DNA of 34,726 nucleotides from Pseudodesulfovibrio sp. Its GTDB lineage: Bacteria > Desulfobacterota > Desulfovibrionia > Desulfovibrionales > Desulfovibrionaceae. The stretch covers positions 47,374 through 82,099 of the forward strand of contig NZ_JAQUWN010000008.1 in assembly GCF_028692895.1 (NCBI RefSeq), written 5' to 3'. The notes under the pieces are model-generated. The model was not told the origin of the DNA and searched no databases. It was given only the letters and a program-made list of their open reading frames with translations. Below are positions 24,511-31,960 of this stretch, piece after piece (within the stretch, counting starts at the first letter, position 1; every line of letters starts with the position of its first letter). A program made the translations under genes and the position numbers.

Positions 24511-24625
24511 AAAAATGAATCACGTGGTTGCCCTGTTGTGCATTGTGATGGGCAAGCTTGAAGCTACGCACTCCACTTCGTATTCGTCGCTGGCTTTGAA
24601 GGTGATGAAATCAAGGTAAAGAAAA

Positions 24626-24656
24626 AAGCCCGGAGGATTGGTTGTCCTCCGGGCTT
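24626..24656 (-). terminator. terminator of the replication operon
   Basis: AAGCCCGGAGG (24626-24636) and CCTCCGGGCTT (24646-24656) form a perfect 11-base-pair stem. On the reverse strand TTTTTTC follows at once. It lies 8 bases after the stop codon of the lambda-O-like gene. Confidence 0.9.
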
Positions 24657-24664
24657 TGTGGTGA

Positions 24665-25075
24665 TTATTCAGGCTGTTTCCAGTCCTTTTTCAGGAAGTT
24701 GATCTGGACATATCTCTTTTTTTCATCGTCGTTCTTGAACCTAAGCATGCCTCTGGCTTTCAACGAGCTATAGGCACGGTCCATTTGTCTTCGGCTGTAG
24801 TTCGTGGCGTCGCTGGCTTTTTCGCCGCTGTACTTCACGAACTTGTAGTGGAAGTTTCCGTAGGCGTGTCGATGGACCCACAGGAAGAGCTTTATTTCGG
24901 CTCCGGTCATTTCTTCCTTGAGCATCGCTTCAACTATGTGGTTGGGAAACGGGGTGTAGCCGCCGGAGGAGCCTGCCGCTTCTTTTCCAGTAGACGGCGG
25001 CTTTCTCTCGTCTCCGCCGTTGCCGCCGTTTGCTTTTGCTGCCAGGTGCGCTTCCATTTCTTCTTTGGTAGGCAT
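24665..25075 (-). CDS. lambda O-like replication initiator, N-terminal winged-helix domain
   Basis: The 136-residue protein has a Gly/Lys-rich linker (1-~38) followed by a phage replication protein O-type winged helix: GYTPFPNHIVEAML, MTGAEIKLFLWVHRHAYG, and YSRRQMDRAYSSLKARGML with a recognition-helix pattern. In phages, such proteins bind origin repeats and load the helicase. It is shorter than lambda O because the helicase-contacting C-terminus is missing. Its ATG overlaps the stop of the DnaB-like gene (TAATG), so the two are translationally coupled and should act together. Confidence 0.75.
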   Translation of the reverse strand: MPTKEEMEAHLAAKANGGNGGDERKPPSTGKEAAGSSGGYTPFPNHIVEAMLKEEMTGAEIKLFLWVHRHAYGNFHYKFVKYSGEKASDATNYSRRQMDRAYSSLKARGMLRFKNDDEKKRYVQINFLKKDWKQPE

Positions 25076-26532
25076 TATTGTATCTCCTTGCTTTTTGAGG
25101 TTTTCTTCAAATCAACCGGCCTTGCCTCTTCCCATTTGCCGTTGGGGTGGAGTTCTTTCCTTGAATCCCCGGTCACAGCCGCATATTCGAGCCAATGGTC
25201 GTGTTGGGACTGGTCGAAGATTTTGAGGGTCTTCTTGTCCCAATACATGTTGAACATCACCTCGACGATTCCCGAGATACGGTTCTTGACGATCTTAATG
25301 TATCGTTGGTGTTCGTAGATTCTGTCGGCGTCGGATTGGCCGGACAGGATGATGATCAGGTCGGCTGAATGGGCAATGGCATAGGACTCGCTGATGCAAT
25401 CCAGGTCCAATTCCTGGGTCGTTTTCCTGATGCTTTCCCTGGTTGTCTGGGCAGCCGTGATAATGGGCAGCTTGTATTCCAGGGCTACCCGTCGCAGTTC
25501 GGCGGCAATGGACTTGGCTTTTTCGTACATGCTGCTGGAATTCAGCTCCTTGGGTGGGGCGATCTTTCCGATGTAGTCGATGTAAACCGCGTCCAATTTG
25601 CCTTCGCCGAAACCCGCGACAAGCCGCCTGAGGTCACTGACCCTGAACTCTTTCTCGCCCATGTCCACGATGTAATACTTGCCTCGCTTGTCTGAGGCTT
25701 TTTTGTGTCGTTCCCTGAACTTGTTGACGGGGCGCTTTTTGTCAGCGATTTGGACGGATTGAAGTATCTCCAAGGGGATGTCGCTTCTCAAAGCCAATTC
25801 CTTGTAGTCACACGAGAGTTTGGTGTCTTCCAGGGTGACAAAGAGGACGTTGTATCCATTGTGCACCTGCCTGTGGGCCATGTTGAGCATCGTCGCCGTC
25901 TTGCCGCCGTGTGTCCGGGAGGCGAGGACGGTCAATGTGCTTTCCGGCAAGCCGCCTTTCAGGCCGTCGTTGTCCAACTTGGCATAGCCCGTTTTGACCA
26001 CCTTCCTGCTGTCTTTGGTCAGAACCGTATCCAGAAAGCCGTCAAAGTCGGCGTCGTAGTCGGTTGGCCGGGTGTCATCTAGGGGTTTGTTGAGGATCAG
26101 TCCGTCTTTCAATAAGGATTCGGTCCTGTCGAGAACGAGCGGATCAAGGCTATTCTCTGTGTCGAGGATACCCATGGCCCCTTCCATCAATTCCATAAGC
26201 TGGAGCCGTTTGTAGTAGGCAGCAGTGAGTTGCCTGACCTGGTGCGCGGGCCATGCGTCGAGGCTGATGGTGTCCATGGCCTGGATGAAGTCGTTCACCT
26301 GCTCCTCTGTGCGCTGGGTGTCATGGGCCATGGCTTTGAGCAGTTCCCGATTCGGCAGTTCTCCCGCTTCATCGTACAGTTCCTTGTAGTGCCTGAAGAC
26401 CGTCCAGGGACCGCCGCCACCGATGTGTTTCTCCTTGAAGCGGTTGAATACGAGGGCCGCGTGTTCCGCATCTCTCTCGCAGTAGGCTATGATGAGGGGA
26501 ACGATCATTTCCGGTTTGTAGTTAATGCTCAT
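25075..26532 (-). CDS. DnaB-like replicative helicase of element B
   Basis: The 485-residue protein has a DnaB-type RecA core: Walker A SRTHGGKT (205-212, K211), Walker B VYIDYIG (D319) and AAQTTR (360-365). KKTLKIFDQS near the end is also typical. The N-terminal ~150 residues are helical and diverged, as in phage-type DnaB homologues. It should unwind element DNA at the fork. It is the first gene of a two-gene operon with the lambda-O-like gene. Upstream, a TATAAT-type -10 (reverse strand, 26633-26638) and paired TTGTGGTTGT repeats (26562-26591) suggest controlled expression or an origin. Confidence 0.88.
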   Translation of the reverse strand: MSINYKPEMIVPLIIAYCERDAEHAALVFNRFKEKHIGGGGPWTVFRHYKELYDEAGELPNRELLKAMAHDTQRTEEQVNDFIQAMDTISLDAWPAHQVRQLTAAYYKRLQLMELMEGAMGILDTENSLDPLVLDRTESLLKDGLILNKPLDDTRPTDYDADFDGFLDTVLTKDSRKVVKTGYAKLDNDGLKGGLPESTLTVLASRTHGGKTATMLNMAHRQVHNGYNVLFVTLEDTKLSCDYKELALRSDIPLEILQSVQIADKKRPVNKFRERHKKASDKRGKYYIVDMGEKEFRVSDLRRLVAGFGEGKLDAVYIDYIGKIAPPKELNSSSMYEKAKSIAAELRRVALEYKLPIITAAQTTRESIRKTTQELDLDCISESYAIAHSADLIIILSGQSDADRIYEHQRYIKIVKNRISGIVEVMFNMYWDKKTLKIFDQSQHDHWLEYAAVTGDSRKELHPNGKWEEARPVDLKKTSKSKEIQ

Positions 26533-26561
26533 AGGTGTCTCGCCTCATAGGTCTTTGTCGT

Positions 26562-26591
26562 TTGTGGTTGTCGTAACCACGTTGTGGTTGT
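26562..26591. repeat. paired TTGTGGTTGT repeats upstream of the helicase gene
   Basis: TTGTGGTTGT occurs at 26562-26571 and 26582-26591, exactly 20 bases apart (two helical turns), with a CCACGTTGTGG palindrome across the middle. The spacing suits cooperative protein binding on one face of DNA, as operator or iteron. Confidence 0.55.
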
Positions 26592-27356
26592 TGCCGTATG
26601 CATGGAACCTCCGATGTTTGATAATCGACAAAATTATATCATGCCGAAATTGATGGATAAAAAGACGGATTTTGAAGCCCCGGCCAATTCGGGTTTTCTC
26701 CGTCCGAGAAGAGCCAGAGTTTATCAATCCGGGGAGATTCCAGTGAAGGGGGAGGAAATTGGCCAGCCTAGATTTTTGAAGAGTCTCTTGATGAAAAGGC
26801 AGTTAAAACAGTCGGTTATTAGGGTAAAATTTCTCTGAATTTTTTTGACGTAATTAAGGACATGATTCTAGACGGTTATGTCCAATTGATCTTCAATCCG
26901 TAAACCTCCTAGTCTCCCATTGAAGCTGCTTACTCTAATACAATAACATATTGTAATATAAGTGGAAAGAAGCCGACTCTTCGAGCCGCCTCCTTTCCGC
27001 ACAAATACTCACCCAACCCAATTCCTATTAACCCTTCCATTCTGTGTCAGCGTCACGCTGACACATGACGAGCGTAAGCCGCTCGTCATGCCATTAAGGG
27101 ACAAAGTCCCATCAAAATTGTACTGGAACCACCACTCTGACCTGTTCAATCCCGATTCTTTCTTTCAGCCAAGCAACCCCTTTTCGAACATCCATACGGC
27201 AATTTCTCAACGTCAACTCATTACCAAGTGTTGACGTGATTCCGACATTGATAACGACGATAACCACTTGTGATGAAACACTCTTTTGTGTGTACAACCC
27301 CAAATCAACTTTATATGTCTGGAATATAAGGAACTTTACATTCAAGGGTATCGAAC
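26592..27356. other. noncoding region, candidate origin/regulatory region of element B
   Basis: No gene is well supported. A plus-strand frame at 26602-26838 (about 78 residues) lacks a ribosome site and overlaps the helicase promoter. The region holds a TATAAT on the reverse strand, CAATA/TATTG (26941-26953) and the three stacked hairpins at 27043-27110. With the replication genes alongside, an origin is plausible. Confidence 0.5.
27043..27110. repeat. three consecutive perfect inverted repeats
   Basis: First hairpin: TGTGTCAGCG (27043-27052) with CGCTGACACA (27056-27065), 3-base loop. Second: CATGACGAGCG (27064-27074) with CGCTCGTCATG (27080-27090), 5-base loop. Third: GGGAC (27098-27102) with GTCCC (27106-27110), 3-base loop. 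All stems are perfect; the first two share two bases, so they cannot both form fully. No T run follows, so an ordinary terminator is unlikely. Confidence 0.85.
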
Positions 27357-27590
27357 ATGGAAATCGACGATCCGGTGCGGATTCTTTCAAATATCGGCCT
27401 CGGCATTTATCAATACGGGCGAATCGCCAATTTCTCCGGCCCTGTTGTCCTGGTTCTATCCGACTATGATGGGACCATGAGTTCTCACCACAAGAGTGAA
27501 CTGCGGGCTGTCAGCAGGCCGGAATACGATGAATGGAAACGACAAGCCGCTGCGACGAGCGAGGGAGGCGAACAATGGCTGCATCCATGA
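27357..27590 (+). CDS. 77-residue hypothetical protein before recombinase
   Basis: It begins MEIDDPVRILSNIGLGIYQY and contains VVLVLSDYDGTM; the family is not recognised. AAGGG lies ~10 bases before the ATG. The last 16 bases overlap the start of the short recombinase gene, so translation may be coupled. Its C-terminal third is encoded over the ribosome site of the next gene and is less protein-like, so the exact reading is uncertain. Confidence 0.5.
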   Translation: MEIDDPVRILSNIGLGIYQYGRIANFSGPVVLVLSDYDGTMSSHHKSELRAVSRPEYDEWKRQAAATSEGGEQWLHP

Positions 27591-28141
27591 CCAAGGAGCC
27601 GATCAGGGATTTGGGCGACATCAAGTCGATCAAGCAACTCCTCAAATCCAGGCCAAGGGACCACCTGCTGTTCGTCATGGGGATCAATAGCGGAATCCGG
27701 CTGGGAGACTTGCTTCAACTCAAAGTCGCTCATGTGGAAGGATGCAAGGTCGGCGATTCTATCGAAATCAGGGAATCCAAGACGGGGAAACAGAATTTCC
27801 TCATTATTAATAAGGAAATAGGCCGTTCTCTGGCGGTTTATATGGGCCATGGTAAACGGTGCTCGGACGACTATCTGTTCGGGTCGAGGAAGTCGGGAAA
27901 CCCACTGGCCCTTGCCACGGTGAACAGGATGGTTCAGGCATGGACCAAAGCAATCAACCTCAAAGGCAACTATGGAGGCAGGACGCTTCGCAAGACCTTC
28001 GGCTATGTCCAGCGTGTGCATTACGGGGTCGGCTTCGAGATTCTTTGCCGCCGATACAATCATTCCAATCCGGCGGTGACCATGCGCTACATAGGGGTTC
28101 AGCCCATCGAAGTCAGCGAGATCATGATGCACGACATATAG
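27575..28141 (+). CDS. catalytic-domain-only tyrosine recombinase
   Basis: The 188-residue protein consists of just the tyrosine recombinase catalytic domain. R42 is in NSGIRLGDLL, and a candidate catalytic Lys (K69 or K72) in RESKTGKQNF. RTLRKTFGY follows (R139; the position of the usual His is R136), then H163 (YNHSNP) and Y172 (MRYIGV). Such short recombinases are related to DNA-inversion or element-resolution enzymes and lack the core- and arm-binding domains of the integrases. GGGAGG before ATG 27575 supports this start; an earlier ATG at 27533 was rejected. It may resolve multimers, invert a segment, or be an extra integration enzyme. A perfect terminator follows. Confidence 0.85.
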   Translation: MAASMTKEPIRDLGDIKSIKQLLKSRPRDHLLFVMGINSGIRLGDLLQLKVAHVEGCKVGDSIEIRESKTGKQNFLIINKEIGRSLAVYMGHGKRCSDDYLFGSRKSGNPLALATVNRMVQAWTKAINLKGNYGGRTLRKTFGYVQRVHYGVGFEILCRRYNHSNPAVTMRYIGVQPIEVSEIMMHDI

Positions 28142-28169
28142 GCCTCCATATCCCTCACAACCTCTCAGA

Positions 28170-28201
28170 AAGGCGTCGGTTCATTTTCGGACCGACGCCT
28201 T
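28170..28201 (+). terminator. terminator after the short recombinase gene
   Basis: AAGGCGTCGGT (28170-28180) and ACCGACGCCTT (28191-28201) pair perfectly, 29 bases after the stop codon. The T run is poor (ATGTCTTTA). Confidence 0.7.
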
Positions 28202-28674
28202 ATGTCTTTATGGAGTATGTGTTTCGGATTTCGTCGAAGCCGGATCAGTAGGAATGTGGCATCGAATTCTGGTGCTAAAATATTTCAAAAATACACATAT
28301 AAGTTGTTTTTCGAGCTATTTCAAGCATTCTTTGATGTATCGGTTGTTATTCCAATAGGTTGATCTCCTCTTGGGCCTGTTTTTACGGCTTTTCCCCATT
28401 TTCCCAGCATCCGATCGTGCCATTTCGTGTGAAATGGGTTGAAGATTTATTGTGCGTTAAACCAGTATGTTACATGGTGACGAGGGAAAAGTTTTCTTCG
28501 ATTAGTTCAAATCGTCAAAACCCCTATGCGATAATAGTGGGAAATCCACGTTGAAACGTTGCTCGCCAAATGCATCGACTAGTCACTTTCGCAATTGGTG
28601 AATGCAATTTTCAAATACAACTAAGTTTGCGGGCCCGCTTCTTTTCAACACTAGACACTTCACGGAGGATAACC
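28202..28674. other. 473-base noncoding region with operator-like palindrome
   Basis: No gene is supported; the frames present lack ribosome sites. CCATTTC (28420-28426) and GAAATGG (28431-28437) form a perfect inverted repeat with a GTGT spacer, a plausible repressor site for the transcription unit starting at 28675. Confidence 0.5.
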
Positions 28675-29208
28675 ATGAAGTACCAAGATCTGTCCCGTAG
28701 GGACGTACTGGCTAAGGAAAAGAAGTATAACATCTCTTACCGCTGCACCTCGCCTCGAAAGGGTGGGCCTGTGTATCGTAAGGTCTTCTTCTCGGACGAT
28801 TACATCGCCGAGTGCGGCTGGAACAAAGGCGACCGCATCCGAGTCGTCTATTCGCCGGAGCAAAACGCTCTGGGGTTCAAAATGGTCACCTTCCGTGAGG
28901 AAGACGGATTCGTCCGCGCTCTTACCAAGGCGAAGAATTCGCGCGACCACTACATCAAGCTCGTGGGAGACTTCGAAGTTCTCCCCTTCATCGACGACCG
29001 CATCGAGTTGAAAGAACTCGATGTGAGGCAGGATGGATTCTCCTTCGCCAGCCTCCCGGCGACCGAGGAGGACTCTACTTCGGAATCCGCTGATTCCGGC
29101 ATGGAGAATATCTACGATCGGCTTCACGCCGTCGAGCCGGTAGACGGCGACGATGACGAATACGATCTGGATGACGAACTCGACGCCCTGGACGCCCTCG
29201 GGCGTTAA
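28675..29208 (+). CDS. 177-residue hypothetical protein with acidic tail
   Basis: The family is not recognised. The N-terminal ~125 residues are mixed alpha/beta (NISYRCTSPRKGGPVYRKVF, DRIRVVYSPEQNALGFKMV, FEVLPFIDDRIELKEL) and basic to neutral. The last ~50 are strongly acidic (DGDDDEYDLDDELDALDAL). The basic-head, acidic-tail plan recalls the 134-residue protein of element A, though I cannot claim homology. CGGAGG before the ATG fixes the start. A strong hairpin after the stop separates it from the next gene. Confidence 0.75.
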   Translation: MKYQDLSRRDVLAKEKKYNISYRCTSPRKGGPVYRKVFFSDDYIAECGWNKGDRIRVVYSPEQNALGFKMVTFREEDGFVRALTKAKNSRDHYIKLVGDFEVLPFIDDRIELKELDVRQDGFSFASLPATEEDSTSESADSGMENIYDRLHAVEPVDGDDDEYDLDDELDALDALGR

Positions 29209-29219
29209 CCCCATCTAAT

Positions 29220-29250
29220 GGGGGCCGACGGCTTCTCGCTGTCGGCCCCC
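29220..29250 (+). terminator. terminator/attenuator after the 177-residue protein gene
   Basis: GGGGGCCGAC (29220-29229) and GTCGGCCCCC (29241-29250) form a perfect 10-base-pair GC-rich stem followed only by AAAATC, so it may be partial read-through control rather than a full terminator. Confidence 0.65.
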
Positions 29251-29268
29251 AAAATCAAGGACATTTTC

Positions 29269-29544
29269 ATGCAGAAAAAGAGAGGCCGAAACAAGGCCGA
29301 GTCCATCAGTGCGGTCAATGAATTTTTCGGCGAAGGGGCGTTTGAAGACGCGGACGACGCTCCCAAGCCCCCTCGAATGAAGATGATTTCGTATGTGTAC
29401 GTGCCGTTACCCGCTCCCAGGAAGGTCGATTACTGCAAGGAATGGGACAATACGGGAAAGGTGCTCAACACATACTTCCAAAAGAGGCCTCACTCCAAGC
29501 AGGCGGAACGGCAACCCGCTACGACGAGCGACGAGGACGAGTAG
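29269..29544 (+). CDS. 91-residue basic hypothetical protein
   Basis: It starts MQKKRGRNKAESISAV, is basic and Pro-rich in the middle (DDAPKPPRMK, YVPLPAPRKVDY) and ends acidic (TTSDEDE). No family is recognised. The start is chosen by AAGGAC 8 bases upstream of ATG 29269; the frame continues upstream through the terminator, which is not plausible coding. It lies just before the excisionase-integrase pair. Confidence 0.6.
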   Translation: MQKKRGRNKAESISAVNEFFGEGAFEDADDAPKPPRMKMISYVYVPLPAPRKVDYCKEWDNTGKVLNTYFQKRPHSKQAERQPATTSDEDE

Positions 29545-29708
29545 TCCCTACAACCCTGTGTACAGACCTAACCCCTCAATATAAATAACTGTAACATGAG
29601 GCCAAACTTAACAGAGTGATACACGAGCAGAACGAATATGACCGAATTGAAGTTGACTCCCGGGAACAACCGGAAGGGATAACGGCCAAGGACTAGACGA
29701 GACAATCC
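29545..29708. other. leader region of xis-int (element B)
   Basis: No gene is supported beyond a 14-codon frame at 29638-29682 without a ribosome site. The region should hold the xis-int promoter. Confidence 0.4.
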
Positions 29709-29933
29709 ATGATTCGCCCCGAATACCTCAATCTCAAGAATGCTGCCGTCTATTGCGGATACAATAGCGCGAGGAGCTTCTCCAATCTCATCAAGGAGTA
29801 TGAGTTGCCGAAGTACGGTCCGAACAGGAACCGCTTCAAGGTCTCTGATCTCGATGATTTTATGGAGTCGCCCACAAGCTTTGTCTCCGCTCCGGTACGC
29901 AGGAGGACGGGGTTCACCCCGGTCGAGATATGA
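29709..29933 (+). CDS. excisionase-like helix-turn-helix protein (element B)
   Basis: The 74-residue protein carries NAAVYCGYNSARSFSNLIKE, then PKYGPNRNRFKVSDLDDFM, a winged-helix MerR/excisionase pattern. It is homologous to the element A protein at 3473-3715, sharing GP..NRF..SDLD.FM and the spacing before it. It overlaps the integrase by ATGA, so both are made from one transcript. Expected role: bind arm sites near att (GAATATAC-type repeats) and steer the integrase to excision, or regulate it. Confidence 0.78.
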   Translation: MIRPEYLNLKNAAVYCGYNSARSFSNLIKEYELPKYGPNRNRFKVSDLDDFMESPTSFVSAPVRRRTGFTPVEI

Positions 29934-30958
29934 GCGTCGGGCAGATTAAAACGACGGGCGTCTGGTACTGCCAGTACCGTGTCGCGGGCAAGAAGAGTCC
30001 CGTTAAGGAATACTTCGGTAAAGGGACTGAGGGCAAGAAAGCCGCAAAGCTCCGCGACCTCGAAGTCCGCAAGGCCAAGATCAAGAAGCTCCCGGTTAAT
30101 AAGTCGGATATGCATCTCGATGAGTTGGCTCAGCTCTATATCAACCACGAGAAGCGCAAGAAGCGCGACAAAAGCTACCTGAGCCTTATCAGCGACAAGC
30201 TGAACAAGGAATGGCTGCCCATCCTCGCCAACAAGCCGATCATGCAGCTCAAGTCCAAGGATTTTGAAGAAGTCCATGCCCTCTACGACGGCAGGGCCGC
30301 ATCAACGCAGAATCGCTATATGGACTATCTCAATATCATCTTCAACTACGGCGTGAAGATGGACCACATCCCCAAGAACCCCATGAAGAAGTGGTGGTCC
30401 CTTGTGAAGCGTCCCGAGAAGTCGAGAGAACTCACGATCAGCCTTGGGGAGTTCCGTAAGCTTTACAACGTGTCGCCGCCACACCTTCAGTTCGCTCTAG
30501 AGGTTATGTGGGAGCTTGGCGCACGTCCCGGTCCGAGCGAGTTGTTCGGATTGCTGTGGAAGGATGTCGATTGGCAGAACAACACCATTCGCGTCCGTGG
30601 CACCAAGACCGAGGCGAGCGATAGGGTTATCCCCATTACGGATAAATTCAAGGAGCGCCTGAAGGCCAAGCGCGTCGAGGCCCAGACCGACTTCCTCATC
30701 GAATTTCGAGGAAGGCGCATCAAGAGCGTCAAGACGGCCTTCAATTCGGCAAGGAAGCGTGCCGGTCTGGACAAGTCCGTATGCATGTACACGATCAGGC
30801 ACTTGTTCACTTCGGAAATACTCGCCAAGGGTGCCGACGCCAAGGCTGTAGCCAACATGCTGGGCCACACCTCATTGAGGATGATCATGAACACGTACTA
30901 TCATGAAACCAACGATGAGCGACGCAGGGCCATCGAGGTGAAGCCTGAGTTGATCTAA
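29930..30958 (+). CDS. tyrosine integrase of element B
   Basis: The 342-residue protein has arm-binding (~1-60), core-binding (~60-160) and catalytic domains. Catalytic residues are R199 (LGARPG), K226, R290 in YTIRH, H313 (LGHTS) and Y323 (MNTYYH). As in the element A integrase, Tyr stands where HxxR has its first His. The two integrases align over their whole length, agreeing with their identical att cores. The gene lies 3.6 kb from the right att site and reads toward it, unlike element A where the integrase is ~340 bases from att. Genes between it and att may be later acquisitions. Confidence 0.93.
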   Translation: MSVGQIKTTGVWYCQYRVAGKKSPVKEYFGKGTEGKKAAKLRDLEVRKAKIKKLPVNKSDMHLDELAQLYINHEKRKKRDKSYLSLISDKLNKEWLPILANKPIMQLKSKDFEEVHALYDGRAASTQNRYMDYLNIIFNYGVKMDHIPKNPMKKWWSLVKRPEKSRELTISLGEFRKLYNVSPPHLQFALEVMWELGARPGPSELFGLLWKDVDWQNNTIRVRGTKTEASDRVIPITDKFKERLKAKRVEAQTDFLIEFRGRRIKSVKTAFNSARKRAGLDKSVCMYTIRHLFTSEILAKGADAKAVANMLGHTSLRMIMNTYYHETNDERRRAIEVKPELI

Positions 30959-30980
30959 CGTTTATCAATCCAGTATCCAG

Positions 30981-31020
30981 AAGGACCAGCAAAAACCAAT
31001 TTGTTGGTCCTTTTGCTTTT
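30981..31020 (+). terminator. terminator of the element B integrase gene
   Basis: AAGGACCA (30981-30988) pairs with TGGTCCTT (31005-31012), followed by TTGCTTTTT, 22 bases after the stop. Confidence 0.85.
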
Positions 31021-31128
31021 TGAATTTCCTGTAAATATCGAAAGTTATACTTGCCATTGGAATGTTTGGGAAAGTATACATGGCTCCTATTCTTTCATTT
31101 TATTGAATTGCAGAATTAGGAGAGTTTC

Positions 31129-31449
31129 GTGATCACAAATCCCAAAGACGTTGAAAAGATTAGACAGTTGGTGCGGGAAGGTAAGACTATTGCCTCAGTG
31201 ATGGAGAATGATTTCCCCGAATACGAGTATTGGGACATTTACGGGGCGGCTTGGCAGCAAGACGAACGAAGCGCGATGGGAGTCAAGCGCATGATTGCCT
31301 ATCGTCTGAAATGGATGCAATCAGCCAGCAAAGCAGAACAAGAGCAATTCCTAGAAGAGATCGATGATCTGGTGTGGCACTTGTATGAACGCCTGAAGTC
31401 CAACCAAAAGAAGCTTGAGGGCATTCGGGGTATCTTGGACGGTAAATAG
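31129..31449 (+). CDS. 106-residue hypothetical protein
   Basis: The product reads VREGKTIASVMENDFPEYEY, then WDIYGAAWQQDERSAMGVKR and MIAYRLKWM, then a helical acidic/basic C-terminus. The first part resembles a small DNA-binding or regulatory helix bundle, but I recognise no family. The GTG start is preceded by AGGAG at normal distance. It is a single-gene unit between two strong terminators. Confidence 0.7.
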   Translation: MITNPKDVEKIRQLVREGKTIASVMENDFPEYEYWDIYGAAWQQDERSAMGVKRMIAYRLKWMQSASKAEQEQFLEEIDDLVWHLYERLKSNQKKLEGIRGILDGK

Positions 31450-31482
31450 CGGTCAGGGCTTCGACTACTGCCAGTATTTATG

Positions 31483-31515
31483 AGGAAGGCCGGGAATCCC
31501 CGGTCTTCCTTTTTG
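31483..31515 (+). terminator. terminator after the 106-residue protein gene
   Basis: AGGAAGGCCGGG (31483-31494) pairs with CCCGGTCTTCCT (31499-31510) with one G-T pair and is followed by TTTTT. Confidence 0.9.
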
Positions 31516-31960
31516 TGTCCCCCAAAGGAACGGTTTTTTTGGATGATGACCATTGAAGGGGGGAGCTGAACCAAATTCCGCCAACGTTTTTGTGCTGCTC
31601 TAACCTGCTGCAAAATAAGTTCATCTTAAATATTGATCCTTGAGGCCGGGTGCAACAGTAAGACCCCTTGCTTTTTTATACCGTTTAGCACCCATTCATG
31701 CCCCTTTTTTGCCCAAGGCCATTTTCAGCACTTGGCCTGTGATGAAAAGGCGTCTTTGTAACTCATTGGAATGGCTGGCACAAAATTTTATTCGGCAGTC
31801 GTTTTTTCAATCCTCTTCTTCAAAACCCTGTCAAGCTGCCAAGTTATGCTTTTTTTGTCCCCTTACTATCCTTTTTCGCCCGTTTTCATCCGAGGCCGAA
31901 ATTCGGGGTTAGGATGTCTGATCTTTGAACAATCGACATCCCAAAAGGAGGAACTGAATT
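31516..31960. other. 445-base noncoding region before the hydrolase gene
   Basis: No supported gene; frames here lack ribosome sites. It is rich in T runs and presumably holds the promoter of the hydrolase operon. Confidence 0.45.

Noticed and set aside
26584-26838. 84-codon plus-strand frame upstream of the helicase gene
   Set aside because: No ribosome site and it covers the probable helicase promoter and operator repeats; kept as noncoding with some doubt.
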